DNA of 62,250 nucleotides from assembly GCA_043804925.1 (NCBI GenBank), contig JAZDIP010000051.1, positions 1-62,250 of the forward strand, in the 5' to 3' direction. How positions within the stretch are numbered: the stretch's first letter is position 1; each line of letters starts with the position of its first letter. Shown here piece after piece: positions 47,283 through 56,493 of the stretch. The stretch comes from ChocPot-Mid sp043804925. Lineage in GTDB: Bacteria; Bacteroidota; Ignavibacteria; Kapaibacteriales; UBA2268. The translations under genes were made by a program, and so were the position numbers. The notes beneath the pieces are model-generated. The model made no database searches. It was not told the DNA's origin and saw only the letters and a program-made list of their open reading frames with translations.

Positions 47283-47876
47283 CTATTCATTATGTTGTTC
47301 TTTCTCTGCTAAATATCTTTCATATATCTGATTCACTTTTGGTTGAATAAACCAAAATCCGACGGGTATTATCATTAAATAAAAGTAAATATGAGAATAA
47401 TCTTCAAATTTAGAATCTTTTCTAATCAGTATAGATGCAATACTTCTTGATATATAAATATGTGAGTAAAAAATTGCAACCATCAGAATTAGTTGTAAAA
47501 TGATTAAAACAGTTATCATAAAATCTGGAAAGGCAGGTCCTTCAATATGTTTATGGTTCAATGTTCTAGCTGATTCATGAATCTGTGGAACAAATATAAT
47601 AATAGCAAAGATAGATAGTATTAATAAATATATAAATATAAAATAAATAAAAAATATGAAAAATTTGTATCTAGATTTACCTATTGAAAATATTCTATTA
47701 CAAAAATATCCTACTGAATAATACCAGCCAAATGTAAAAAATAATATAAAAAAAAATAAAAATGAAAAATAATATAAACCTAAAAACGGTGTTCCAACAA
47801 AGGCAATTATTATTGTTACTCCAAAAAACATTATTATTTGTTTTTTATTTAATCTTACAAAAAAATTATTAAACAT
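47283..47876 (-). CDS. multi-span membrane protein of unknown function
   Basis: A 197-residue protein with four or five hydrophobic segments (IIMFFGVTIIIAFVGTPFLG, FFIFFIYFIFIYLLILSIFA, FMITVLIILQLILMVAIFYS). A short charged C-terminus (ERYLAEKEQHNE) follows. No motif is recognised. Base composition is very AT-rich, which favours hydrophobic codons, so a weak gene is possible, but the frame is long and the ATG is preceded by a purine-rich site on the minus strand (GGAG, RC of 47883-47886). Confidence 0.5.
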   Translation of the reverse strand: MFNNFFVRLNKKQIIMFFGVTIIIAFVGTPFLGLYYFSFLFFFILFFTFGWYYSVGYFCNRIFSIGKSRYKFFIFFIYFIFIYLLILSIFAIIIFVPQIHESARTLNHKHIEGPAFPDFMITVLIILQLILMVAIFYSHIYISRSIASILIRKDSKFEDYSHIYFYLMIIPVGFWFIQPKVNQIYERYLAEKEQHNE

Positions 47877-48193
47877 AATAATTCTCCATTAATTTGAATT
47901 CACAAAAACCAAAAATAATAAAAAGGAAAGCTTTTACAACTAATTTGATAAACAAAAAATGAACAATATGATACAAAGCCAGCAGATACTTCAAAACTAA
48001 TTTGCTTGTCTTTTTTTAAAAGAATGTTTTTCTCTTCCTTCCAATTAATGAGTTTTCTCATAATCCAAAATCATATTTATTCACTATTTACAAATTTCTT
48101 TGGATTAATTTAAGAAATTTTTTCATAAAACCGCCGGGAGTATAGAAAAATTGTTCTTTGCGGATGTCAATTTTAAACTCGTAAAAACATTTT
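47877..48193. other. AT-rich intergenic stretch
   Basis: 317 bases between the membrane protein and znuA. No reading frame, repeat or clear hairpin was seen. It probably contains the membrane-protein promoter. Confidence 0.4.
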
Positions 48194-49093
48194 CTATTTT
48201 TTAAGTGCTTCAACAAAAATATCCGTATTGTACCGAATCAATTCAAAATAAGTTCTCAAGTTTTCAATACCGCCTAATGGGTCAAGCGTATAATATTTGA
48301 GATTAGCTCCTTCAGCTATAGTCATAACGGGACCGGATGGTAATTGAGGTTCCGTAAATAGAGCTTTTGCTTTTGCCGATTTTATTTTTTTTATCAGTTT
48401 CATTGTGTAATCTGCCGAGGGTTCTTTCCCGGGGGAGGTTTCGATTGAGCCCATATATTTTAAACCGTATCTTTTCAGGAAATACCTGAAAGAGGGATGG
48501 AAAAGAAAAACAGGTTCTCCTTCAAATCTTTTCATTTTTGTCTTTATTTCTAAATTCAACGCATCAAGTTTTTTTTCAAATGCCTCAGCATTGTTTCTGT
48601 AAATATCTTCGTTTTCCGGGTTTACAGAAATTAATTTCTTTAAAATTATCGATACAATTGCTTTAACGGTTAAAGGGTCAGTCCAAAAATGCGGGTCAAC
48701 TACATTTTTAGTGTTATGCTTATGACCATCATGGTCGTGATGCTCATCAGATTCGAAATTCAGGCGGTAGGACTTTGGCAATAAATCAATCAATTTATAT
48801 TTTTTCTTAGTGCTTAAATTGGAAGCCCAACCGTCAAGATATTCTGAAATATAAAACAATGCATCTGCCTTTTGTGCTTTGACGACCTGTGATGGCTTTG
48901 GTGTATATGTATGGGGTGAAGCACCCGGACCAACCAAAGTGATAATCTCTGCACTTATTCCAGTGATTTCCTTCAGTATTTGTTCCACAGGAGAACTTGT
49001 CGCTATATATAAGGGCTTGGATTCAACTAAAGAAAGGCATAAAAGAAAAGCAATTATTAATAAGCTGAATTTAATAAGTTTATGTTTTAACAT
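48194..49093 (-). CDS. znuA: zinc ABC transporter substrate-binding protein
   Basis: A 299-residue protein. The ATG at 49093 is chosen because GGAG (RC of 49102-49105) precedes it and a signal peptide (~1-25) follows directly; an upstream start at 49162 is unlikely. Metal ligands are visible: PHTYTPKPS (His ~61), DPHFWTDP (His ~137) and FLFHPSFRYFLKRYG (His ~205). Between them lies a His-rich loop with EHHDHDGHKH (~120), typical of zinc-specific ZnuA. It probably feeds the permease-ATPase pair at 11955-13512, which lacks a local binding protein. Confidence 0.9.
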   Translation of the reverse strand: MLKHKLIKFSLLIIAFLLCLSLVESKPLYIATSSPVEQILKEITGISAEIITLVGPGASPHTYTPKPSQVVKAQKADALFYISEYLDGWASNLSTKKKYKLIDLLPKSYRLNFESDEHHDHDGHKHNTKNVVDPHFWTDPLTVKAIVSIILKKLISVNPENEDIYRNNAEAFEKKLDALNLEIKTKMKRFEGEPVFLFHPSFRYFLKRYGLKYMGSIETSPGKEPSADYTMKLIKKIKSAKAKALFTEPQLPSGPVMTIAEGANLKYYTLDPLGGIENLRTYFELIRYNTDIFVEALKK

Positions 49094-49316
49094 TAAATAT
49101 TCTCCACAAAATTGTTCGTATATATTCACAAATACAATTGTATTGACTAATAAGTATATCATTTATTTAGTTTAATGAGTTTAATAAGTTCAATAAGTTT
49201 AATGAGTTTTGGTAGGTATTTTTGATAAGTATTAATTTCTCTTTTGTTCTGTTTGAAGAAAATCATTAATTTTATAATTATTAATTGAGGTGTATTCATT
49301 TTAACCGGAAATATAA

Positions 49317-49787
49317 ATGATAGTATCAAGAGAAGAATTAGTCGGGATTAGTAAAAAACTACATAGTCAGAACAAGAAAATGGTATTTACAAATGGCTGT
49401 TTTGATATAATACATGCCGGTCATGTTATATATCTTTTTGATGCAAAAACACAGGGAGATATATTGGTCGTTGGTTTAAATAGCGATGATTCCGTAAAAA
49501 GATTGAAAGGAAATAACAGACCTTTGAATCCCGAAAAAGACAGGGCTGTAGTACTTTCAGCTTTAGAACCGGTTGATTTCGTTACTGTTTTTGATGAAGA
49601 TACTCCATTTGAATTAATTTCTGCAATCAAACCGGATATATTGGTAAAAGGCGGTGACTATACACATGACACAATTGTTGGAGCAGATGTTGTTGAAAAA
49701 AACGGAGGCAAAGTTGTAGTTATTCCTTTGCTTGAAGGAAGAAGCACAACCGGATTGATTGATAAAATTAAATCTATAAGTGAATAA
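49317..49787 (+). CDS. rfaE2: D-glycero-beta-D-manno-heptose 1-phosphate adenylyltransferase (RfaE domain II)
   Basis: A 156-residue nucleotidyltransferase. FTNGCFDIIHAGHVIYLFDA (~24-43) with the HxGH motif (HAGH), later VLSALEPVDFVTVFDEDTP (~80-98) and KPDILVKGGDYTHDTIVGAD (~106-125) are diagnostic of the heptose adenylyltransferase domain of HldE. It activates heptose for the LPS core or S-layer glycans. The kinase domain is not fused, so it must be encoded elsewhere. It fits with kdsA nearby as LPS-core chemistry. Confidence 0.92.
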   Translation: MIVSREELVGISKKLHSQNKKMVFTNGCFDIIHAGHVIYLFDAKTQGDILVVGLNSDDSVKRLKGNNRPLNPEKDRAVVLSALEPVDFVTVFDEDTPFELISAIKPDILVKGGDYTHDTIVGADVVEKNGGKVVVIPLLEGRSTTGLIDKIKSISE

Positions 49788-49823
49788 TTGAATACTAATT
49801 GAAATTAAAATTGAAGGGAATGA

Positions 49824-50000
49824 ATGAAGTTTTTTGTATCGCTATTCAGCATTGCTATAATGATGTATGCCATTGTGAAGCACCGACTTCCGGGCAATAG
49901 AAAATTCTTGATAATAGCTTATTGGAAAAGTCTTACTCCTAAGGGAGTAGCCATATATACAGCAGGTTTGGTCATACTTATTATAACTGTATTCTTTTAG
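49824..50000 (+). CDS. small membrane protein
   Basis: A 58-residue frame preceded by GAAGGGA (49813-49819). An N-terminal hydrophobic stretch (FFVSLFSIAIMMYAIV), a basic loop (KHRLPGNRKF) and a C-terminal hydrophobic segment (YTAGLVILIITVFF) give two spans with the middle loop positive. Not recognised. It starts 37 bases after rfaE2 and may be co-transcribed. Confidence 0.5.
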   Translation: MKFFVSLFSIAIMMYAIVKHRLPGNRKFLIIAYWKSLTPKGVAIYTAGLVILIITVFF

Positions 50001-50007
50001 TTTGTAA

Positions 50008-50208
50008 TTATTTCTTTTTAAAAAAATCTAGCATAGGGTTTGCTTTTATCTTTCTTATTAAAAATATGCCGAGAAACATTGGAAATGGACCTAAGAAAAT
50101 CCATCCGATTACTATATCAAAACAGTTTTCGACTGTAAATATTATATAAATCATACCGGCTGTGAATAAAGCACCAATAATTATTAATATATAAGCAATA
50201 ATTTTCAT
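50008..50208 (-). CDS. small membrane protein
   Basis: A 66-residue frame with two hydrophobic segments (IIAYILIIIGALFTAGMIYI and IVIGWIFLGPFPMFLGIFLI) and a basic tail (RKIKANPMLDFFKKK), so the C-terminus is probably cytoplasmic. It converges on the small gene at 49824, whose stop is 8 bases away. Not recognised. Confidence 0.5.
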   Translation of the reverse strand: MKIIAYILIIIGALFTAGMIYIIFTVENCFDIVIGWIFLGPFPMFLGIFLIRKIKANPMLDFFKKK

Positions 50209-50332
50209 AACATTGTTATTTCCATTGAATAAAATATTTTTACTAAATTACGTTATTTAACGACAATTACATAAATCAGTTTAAAAGTTATAAAGTTTGA
50301 AAGTTAAAAGTCAAAAGATTTAATAGTTTGAT

Positions 50333-51691
50333 ATGAATGATAAAAGAGTATATATAGAAACTTATGGTTGCCAGATGAATTTGAGCGACACGGAAATTGT
50401 GTCGTCAATTTTGGAGGAGAACGGTTATTCAATGGTAAAATCGGCAAATACAGCCGATGTGATTTTACTAAATACGTGCTCAGTACGTGAAAACGCCGAA
50501 AGAAAGATATTTGAAAGATTAACTCATCTGAAACAGTATAAGAAGAAAAAATCCGGGTTGATTGTAGGGATTATCGGCTGTATGGCTGAAAGGTTGCAGG
50601 AAAAAGTTGTCGAGAGCAATGACATGATAAATCTGACAGCAGGACCAGATGAATACAGAAAAATTCATTTAATGTTGAATCAACTAATAAACGAAGAACT
50701 TACTTCTTACGACAAACTCAGAACTACTCTCAATGAAAAGTTTTTTGCTGATAATGCCGACATACTTGAAACTTACGATGATATTACTCCATTAAGAACA
50801 GATGGATTAAGTGCCTGGATTTCCATTATGAGAGGTTGTAATAATTTTTGTTCATACTGCGTTGTCCCTTACACAAGAGGCAGGGAAAGAGCCAGACCTA
50901 TGCAGTCAATAATTAATGAAGTTGCATCACTTCGAGAAAAGGGATTTAAAGAAATTACTCTTCTCGGACAAAACGTAAACAGCTATAAATGCCCTGAAAC
51001 TGATTTTGAATTTCCTGATTTACTTTCTAAAGTAGCCGAAAAAGCACCGGGAATAAGATTCAGGTTTATGACTTCCCACCCAAAGGACATGAGTGATAAA
51101 TTGATTGAAACAATTGCTAAACATGATAACATTTGCAATCACATTCATTTTGCAATGCAGTCCGGTTCAAATAATGTTCTCAAGAATATGAACAGGAAAT
51201 ATACAATCGAGCATTTTCTCGAAAGGGTTGATAAAATTAAAGAATTAATTCCTGATTGTTCCTTGACTACCGACATCATCGCCGGATTCCCTGGTGAAAC
51301 TTCTGAGGACCACGAAGCTACTTTGAGGGCAATGGAAATCATAAAGTATGACACTGCATTTATGTTCAGGTACTCACCCAGAGAAGGTACAAAGGCATTC
51401 GATTTGATTGACAATGTAAGCGAAGAAGAGAAAATCAGGCGATTGAATGAGATAATCCATCTACAGCAAGAGATTTCTAAAAAACAGAATCAAAATGAAA
51501 CCGGAAAAACACACGAAGTTTTGGTTGAGGGAGTCAGCAAGAAAAACAAAGATGAATGGTTCGGAAGAACAAAAACTAATAAGGTGGTGATATTCCCATT
51601 CAAAGAAGGAATGAAACAGGGAGATATTGTTTCGGTTAAAATAACCAAGTCCACTTCAGCCACATTGTTTGGCGATGAAGTTCTTGAGTAG
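50333..51691 (+). CDS. miaB: tRNA-2-methylthio-N6-dimethylallyladenosine synthase MiaB
   Basis: A 452-residue radical SAM methylthiotransferase. The N-terminal UPF0004 cluster cysteines are in ETYGCQMN, LLNTCSVRE and IIGCMAER. The radical SAM motif is RGCNNFCSYCVVPYTRGRER (CxxxCxxC, ~159-178). A TRAM domain ends the protein (TGKTHEVLVEGVSKKN..., FPFKEGMKQGDIVSVKITKS). It adds a methylthio group to i6A37 of tRNAs. The length and order are normal for the family. Confidence 0.96.
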   Translation: MNDKRVYIETYGCQMNLSDTEIVSSILEENGYSMVKSANTADVILLNTCSVRENAERKIFERLTHLKQYKKKKSGLIVGIIGCMAERLQEKVVESNDMINLTAGPDEYRKIHLMLNQLINEELTSYDKLRTTLNEKFFADNADILETYDDITPLRTDGLSAWISIMRGCNNFCSYCVVPYTRGRERARPMQSIINEVASLREKGFKEITLLGQNVNSYKCPETDFEFPDLLSKVAEKAPGIRFRFMTSHPKDMSDKLIETIAKHDNICNHIHFAMQSGSNNVLKNMNRKYTIEHFLERVDKIKELIPDCSLTTDIIAGFPGETSEDHEATLRAMEIIKYDTAFMFRYSPREGTKAFDLIDNVSEEEKIRRLNEIIHLQQEISKKQNQNETGKTHEVLVEGVSKKNKDEWFGRTKTNKVVIFPFKEGMKQGDIVSVKITKSTSATLFGDEVLE

Positions 51692-51760
51692 AAAGTTTTT
51701 AAAGTTGTAAAGTTTATAAAGATATTCCTGCCATTCAGTTTTTCGATGTTTCGAATAATT

Positions 51761-51800
51761 ACACAGAGTCACACTGAGAATTCACAGAGTTACTCAGAGA
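51761..51800. repeat. interspersed CACAGAGT-type repeat
   Basis: Steps of the form ACACAGAGTCACACTGAG and TTCACAGAGTTACTCAGAG. The reverse complement of a related run lies near 44298-44348. Such runs are common intergenic repeats in Bacteroidota. Confidence 0.45.
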
Positions 51801-51839
51801 TTATTGTTAAGAATATCAAATCTCCATAGTTTTTAAGAG

Positions 51840-52610
51840 CTATAATTTAAATTTTAATTCTGAGATTGCCTTTATATCCTCAAGAAAATCAACAACTGAT
51901 GTCAAAGGCAATTGGGTAGCAGAATCGCTCATGGCTTTTGACGGGTTGGGATGAGTTTCAAAGAAAATTCCATCAACACCAACAGCAACGGCGGCACGGG
52001 CTAATGCAGGAATAAACCTCGGATAACCTCCCGATTGCTCTCCAACAGAGGGCTGTTGTAATGAATGAGTTGCATCGTAAATTACGGGATATCCAAAATC
52101 TTTCATAATCAGTAAAGACCTGTAATCTACAATCAAATCATGGTAGCCAAAGGAATAACCTCTTTCAGTCAGCATTATATTTTTATTACCTGTTGAGGCA
52201 ACTTTTTCCGCCGCTTTTTTCATATCTTCGGGAGCCATAAACTGACCTTTTTTTATATTGATTTTCTTGCCTGACTTGCCGGCTTCAACAAGCAATTCAG
52301 TTTGGCGGCTGAGAAAAGCAGGGATTTGCAAAACATCAACATATTTTGAAGCCAATTGAACTTCCTCAACTGAATGTACATCGGTAATAACCGGAAGAGA
52401 AAATTCTTCAGAGATTTCTTTCAGATAAGTCAATGCCTGAGTATCTCCAATTCCTGTAAAGGAGCTCAGACTTGTTCTGTTTGCTTTCTTGTAAGAAGCT
52501 TTGAAAATTAAATTAAATCCGAATTTATCGCATTGGTTTTTCAGTTCCGAAGCGATTTCATTCAGCATTTCTTTAGATTCAACTACACATGGTCCGGCTA
52601 TTATCAGCAT
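51840..52610 (-). CDS. kdsA: 3-deoxy-8-phosphooctulonate synthase (KDO-8-phosphate synthase)
   Basis: A 256-residue aldolase-type enzyme that joins phosphoenolpyruvate and arabinose 5-phosphate to give KDO-8-phosphate for LPS. N-terminal AGPCVVES (~5-12), FKASYKKANRTSLSSFTG (~37-54), DVLQIPAFLSRQTELLVEAG (~92-111), NIMLTERGYSFGYHDLIVDY (~143-162) and YPVIYDATHSLQQPS (~174-188) match. The length is slightly short of the usual ~280, with a compact C-terminus. Its first 24 codons and upstream region are copied at 54767-54915. Confidence 0.97.
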   Translation of the reverse strand: MLIIAGPCVVESKEMLNEIASELKNQCDKFGFNLIFKASYKKANRTSLSSFTGIGDTQALTYLKEISEEFSLPVITDVHSVEEVQLASKYVDVLQIPAFLSRQTELLVEAGKSGKKINIKKGQFMAPEDMKKAAEKVASTGNKNIMLTERGYSFGYHDLIVDYRSLLIMKDFGYPVIYDATHSLQQPSVGEQSGGYPRFIPALARAAVAVGVDGIFFETHPNPSKAMSDSATQLPLTSVVDFLEDIKAISELKFKL

Positions 52611-52685
52611 AATTCCTCAATTTTAAAAAGTTTCATTATTATAATTATGAAATTTACTAAAATTTTTCAATACTTGCGAATATTA
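52537..52685. repeat. kdsA 5' end and upstream region, source copy of a duplication
   Basis: It matches 54767-54915 in 147 of 149 positions. It covers kdsA codons 1-24, the ribosome site and about 75 bases upstream, presumably the promoter. Confidence 0.95.
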
Positions 52686-52830
52686 ATTTATTAAATTATT
52701 TTATTGTTTCACCATTGTTTTTCAGAAATAATTCAAATAATCAAGATTAAATTAAAATAAATATATCATATAAAAAAAATATATTGTTAAGAAGTATTCT
52801 TTCTGAAAATTAGAATTAAAATTATTTGAT

Positions 52831-52838
52831 TATTTTTG
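52831..52838 (+). promoter_or_regulatory. possible Bacteroidota -7 promoter box for hicBA
   Basis: TATTTTTG fits the TAnnTTTG consensus and lies 36 bases before the hicB start. No good -33 TTTG is seen at the right distance, so the call is weak. Confidence 0.25.
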
Positions 52839-52873
52839 CGTTTAATAATTTATTGATAATTAAAGGTGAATAT

Positions 52874-53092
52874 ATGAATTATAAGGTATTAATTTCTTAC
52901 GATAGTGAATACAAGGGTTATTACGTTGATGTTCCCGAGCTACCCGGTTGTATGAGTCAAGGTAAGACAATTGACGAAGCATTGACTAATGTTAAAGATG
53001 CTATTGCTGGCTGGATAACAGTCGAAAAGAAATTAGGAAGGTTCATCCCATCGGAACAAAGAGAAATGTTTCTCGGGGAAGTGTTCGTTTGA
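52874..53092 (+). CDS. hicB: HicB-family antitoxin (short form)
   Basis: A 72-residue protein starting at ATG 52874 (AAAGGTG at 52862-52868); an upstream start is disregarded. The HicB core is complete: LISYDSEYKGYYVDVPELPG (~6-25), CMSQGKTIDEALTNVKDAIA (~26-45). No DNA-binding extension is present, as in many short HicB proteins. It precedes hicA by one base, so the order is antitoxin-toxin, opposite to the module at 10054-10648. Confidence 0.92.
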   Translation: MNYKVLISYDSEYKGYYVDVPELPGCMSQGKTIDEALTNVKDAIAGWITVEKKLGRFIPSEQREMFLGEVFV

Positions 53093-53093
53093 T

Positions 53094-53312
53094 ATGGGAA
53101 TATTATCAAATATTTCAGGCAAGAAAGCTCTTAAGATATTCCAGAAATTCGGTTACTTGTTAGGTCACCAAACTGGTAGCCATATTATCATCTTCCACGA
53201 TTTAAGACCGACGTTATCAATCCCAAATCACAAAGAATTAGCTCCGGGACTTTTAAGAGCATTGATTCGTAAAAGCGGTCTTACTGTTGAAGAGTTCATG
53301 CAATATAAATGA
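53094..53312 (+). CDS. hicA: HicA-family toxin with canonical GSH motif
   Basis: A 72-residue mRNA interferase. Helix-1 residues GKKALKIFQKFGYLLGHQ lead to the catalytic GSH (HQTGSHIIIF, ~25-34). SIPNHKELAPGLLRALIRKS (~42-61) completes the double-stranded-RNA-binding-like fold. It has an intact catalytic His, unlike the HicA copy at 10382. Tightly linked to hicB. Confidence 0.92.
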   Translation: MGILSNISGKKALKIFQKFGYLLGHQTGSHIIIFHDLRPTLSIPNHKELAPGLLRALIRKSGLTVEEFMQYK

Positions 53313-53526
53313 TATTGTCTCTATACATTTTCACAAACCTGTTATAAGACCACAAAATCAAATCCGAATACGGAATAAATAGAATCAGGAAAAACATTAT
53401 TGAAAATCCGGTTAATTGTATTACGAATGAAAATTATGAAAGATTCTTAAAATTTTATTATAATTTATTATCCTTTTTTTCATAATTTTATAGTATTAAA
53501 TATTTGGAAAGAATATTAATTATTCA

Positions 53527-54588
53527 ATGAAAAGATTTTTTATCATATTTTTCTTTGCTGTTATAATTGCAACACCAACAGACTTAAAATCTGTAATTGG
53601 AATTAGCTTATATTTACACTTCCAGAAAAATGTATTTGGCGGTTACAGAGAATGTTTAGAATATATTTATGAATATAAGTCAGGTATTATTGATAGCAGC
53701 ACAAAAATATTTGAAAGAAAAATAGAGTACGATAAAAAAGGGAATATAGTAGCCGAGAGTTTTTATAACGATAATGGCGAGTTATCTTCAGTTAGAATTT
53801 ATATCTATGATGAAAAAGAAAAACTCATAGAAGAATATTGGGAAGAACCAAATGGTTTTAAATATTTTCATGAGATTTATAAATTTAACTCAAAAGGGAA
53901 TGAAATAGAAAAAAGACACTCTAATGGAGGTTTATACTATAAAGAAACGAGTAGATATGATGAGAAAGGAAATATTATTGAGTGGGTGCACTATGGTTCT
54001 AAAAATAATATTTTTAGTGTATTTACATATCGTTATGATGAGAAAGGAAAACTTATTAATTTAAATAAGAATTGGAAAAATGGTAAAAATGAGGATTATA
54101 GCTATTCATATAAATATGATAAAAATGGAAATATCATTGAAGAAATCGGACTCTTTAAATTAGACAGTATGTTTAGGAAAATTAATTTTAAATATGATGA
54201 TAAGGGAAATAAAATCGAAGAACTAAAACATGAAGATGATCGAACAACAAAGAAAACATTTCAATATGATGAAAAAGGAAATTTAATTGAAGAGACATTA
54301 TTTGATGATAAAGACAGAATGTATCACCAAGAAAAATATAAATACTCAGATTCGATAAAGATTTATGAGGAAATTGCATATTATCACAATGATCAAAAAC
54401 ATGATTTCAAATTTGTTTATAAATATAATGAAAAAGGCAACTATACTGAAGCTTTATGTTATGATTCTGATAATTCAATATCATCAAGATACGAATACAA
54501 AAATGACCACTTTGGAAATCAGATAGAAAAAATCATCTATCATGACAATGAACCGGTTAAAAAATATGTCTATGAATTTTCAAAATAA
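53527..54588 (+). CDS. exported protein with YDxxGN repeats
   Basis: A 353-residue protein with an N-terminal signal-like stretch (~1-22, RFFIIFFFAVIIATP). About ten short repeats of the form (F/Y)xYDEKGNxIE follow (for example EYDKKGNIVAES, RYDEKGNIIEWV, FQYDEKGNLIEETL). They resemble YD/RHS-like repeats seen in secreted or envelope proteins. There is no toxin-like C-terminus, and the repeats run to the end (YVYEFSK). It is probably located in the periplasm or on the surface; the partner is unknown. Confidence 0.65.
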   Translation: MKRFFIIFFFAVIIATPTDLKSVIGISLYLHFQKNVFGGYRECLEYIYEYKSGIIDSSTKIFERKIEYDKKGNIVAESFYNDNGELSSVRIYIYDEKEKLIEEYWEEPNGFKYFHEIYKFNSKGNEIEKRHSNGGLYYKETSRYDEKGNIIEWVHYGSKNNIFSVFTYRYDEKGKLINLNKNWKNGKNEDYSYSYKYDKNGNIIEEIGLFKLDSMFRKINFKYDDKGNKIEELKHEDDRTTKKTFQYDEKGNLIEETLFDDKDRMYHQEKYKYSDSIKIYEEIAYYHNDQKHDFKFVYKYNEKGNYTEALCYDSDNSISSRYEYKNDHFGNQIEKIIYHDNEPVKKYVYEFSK

Positions 54589-54609
54589 TTATCAATTTTC
54601 CATTGTCAA

Positions 54610-54840
54610 TTAAATTCCCATCATCATCTCAAGCACCTTCTTCGCCGCTATCGGTATAACCGTTCCCGGACCGAAAATAAATGAAGCACCGTTGTCATAC
54701 AAAAATTGATAATCCTGCGGAGGTATTACACCACCACCAACAATCATAATGTCTTCCCTGCCAAGCTTTTTCAGTTCCGAAGCGATTTCATTCAGCATTT
54801 CTTTAGATTCAACTACACATGGTCCGGCTATTATCAGCAT
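54610..54840 (-). pseudogene. chimeric fragment: kdsA start joined to the end of a B12-dependent mutase
   Basis: A 76-residue frame. Residues 1-24 are identical to KdsA (MLIIAGPCVVESKEMLNEIA). From about residue 25 the sequence is the C-terminal half of a cobalamin-binding domain of methylmalonyl-CoA-mutase type (LGREDIMIVGGGVIPPQDYQ, then FLYDNGASFIFGPGTVIPIA). The cobalamin-ligating DxHxxG lies in the missing first half, so it cannot bind B12 normally. It is joined at a short shared GAACTGAAAAA sequence. It has the kdsA ribosome site and upstream region, so it could be expressed, but function is unlikely. Confidence 0.85.
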
Positions 54841-54915
54841 AATCCCTCAATTTTAAAAAGTTTCATTATTATAATTATGAAATTTACTAAAATTTTCCAA
54901 TACTTGCGAATATTA
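54767..54915. repeat. copied kdsA 5' end and upstream region
   Basis: Matches 52537-52685 with two differences in 149 bases. The left edge falls within the chimeric fragment and the right edge near TACTTGCGAATATTA. Confidence 0.95.
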
Positions 54916-55032
54916 TTGTATAAAATTATTTATCTCAGTTCCTCAAGTTTGATTTTTTCATATTTTTGATAAAAATTAAACTGTATTATTGTTCTAATAG
55001 TTATTTAAATTATTATAATTGGAGATTTTCGA

Positions 55033-56346
55033 ATGAAACATTTGTATCTTTTATCTTTATTATTATTATCTTTTGCCATATATGGATGCTCAGAAGAAGA
55101 GGAAATTAAAGAAATAAGCAATCCTGATATTTACCTTGAAAAAATCGAACCACCTGTTTTTCAGATTGGGGATACTGTAAGATTAATTGGTAAAAACTTT
55201 GGCAATGAAAGAAAAAACCGTTATGTCGAATTTTATGGATGGGAAATTGACGAAAAAGGTGGGTATTTACAATGGACTGATACTATGATTAGGGTTATTG
55301 TTCCTGTCATTAATGGGGATGAAGATATCAATAACGGTACTGCACACATCAACGAGAGGTTAAGCAATGGTATAAAGTACAAAGTTGACAGGGGAACTTT
55401 TATTAATATTATTAATTGGCTGGTATTTCTGTCCATATTTTTAACATTTCTATATTTATATTTAAAAATTAACAAAATTTGGAAACGTAAACATATGCAG
55501 GAAGTTGCTGAAGCACAATCTTTATCAGGAATGTTTCTGCTAATCTTAAATTGCCTGCTTTGGGTTGTTTATTATATTGTTGTTAACTATGACACAAAGG
55601 GATGGATTGACCAGGCAATTTATGTTGTAGAAGGGGCTGTATTCTTCACCATCGGTACAGGAGTTTTTGTCAAAGGACAAAAGAAGTTTGGTTTTTGGAA
55701 ATTAATTGTAAAAGCTTTGAAGTTAGAGAGTAAAGAAGCAGATTATTTATTGAAGAAATTTTTTAAACCTCTACAGGCAGAAGTTATATTGCATATAATG
55801 CATCAGGTGGCTATGATTGACGAAGAGTTTGACCCAAAAGAGCAGGAAATAATACAGCTTTTCGCTAAAGACTGGAATATAGAATATGATTTCGATAAAC
55901 TTGAATATGAAAGAACTCAAAGTTCCGATAACAGGTTTGTCAGATTACAAAAAACAGTTAATAATTATCTCGAAAGTGAGCCCCCTGCTGAACAGATAGC
56001 TCAGCTTAAAGATATGATTAGTACTATGATTCAGGCAGACGATAAAGTCAGCGAAGAAGAAGCGTTAATTAGTTCGGAAATTATTCCTATGCTCGAAAAC
56101 TATCTTAATAAGGATAAAAAAGCAATACTATACGATGTAATTATAGTTCCTCAGGAACCTCATCACGAATTGATTGTCAAAGAGTTGTTCCCTAACTCCG
56201 AAAGATTTTTGACAGCCGGTGGGTATGCCTACCCTATTGGTGCATACTATTCACCAAGATTTGCAGAAATGATGTGCGACAAATATAGGGAGATGGAGTT
56301 ATTCACAATTGTTTATTCAGACGATAAACCTTGTTTACCGAATTGA
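55033..56346 (+). CDS. lipoprotein with IPT/TIG domain, membrane spans and TerB-like domain
   Basis: A 437-residue protein. The signal peptide ends at a lipobox-like Cys (AIYGCSEEEE, ~13-22). Residues ~33-110 form an IPT/TIG-like immunoglobulin domain (EPPVFQIGDTVRLIGKNFGN). Three hydrophobic segments follow (~125-150, ~165-183, ~195-210). Residues ~240-360 are acidic-helical and TerB-like (HQVAMIDEEFDPKEQEIIQL, then QADDKVSEEEALISSEIIP). The end (ILYDVIIVPQEPHHEL..., GGYAYPIGAYYSPRFAEMM) is an unrecognised domain. It may sense envelope conditions, but the role is unknown. Confidence 0.65.
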   Translation: MKHLYLLSLLLLSFAIYGCSEEEEIKEISNPDIYLEKIEPPVFQIGDTVRLIGKNFGNERKNRYVEFYGWEIDEKGGYLQWTDTMIRVIVPVINGDEDINNGTAHINERLSNGIKYKVDRGTFINIINWLVFLSIFLTFLYLYLKINKIWKRKHMQEVAEAQSLSGMFLLILNCLLWVVYYIVVNYDTKGWIDQAIYVVEGAVFFTIGTGVFVKGQKKFGFWKLIVKALKLESKEADYLLKKFFKPLQAEVILHIMHQVAMIDEEFDPKEQEIIQLFAKDWNIEYDFDKLEYERTQSSDNRFVRLQKTVNNYLESEPPAEQIAQLKDMISTMIQADDKVSEEEALISSEIIPMLENYLNKDKKAILYDVIIVPQEPHHELIVKELFPNSERFLTAGGYAYPIGAYYSPRFAEMMCDKYREMELFTIVYSDDKPCLPN

Positions 56347-56493
56347 AAACCTGATATGGCTTTGTGGTTCTCAATTGGGCAACAATTTGTCAGCTGCCTT
56401 GAAAGTAACATGGCAGACGTGGTTTTAAAAATTAAAATTTCCTAATATTCGAAATTTTCAGGAAACTTTCTCGATTTTAGTTTAGTTGATTTT

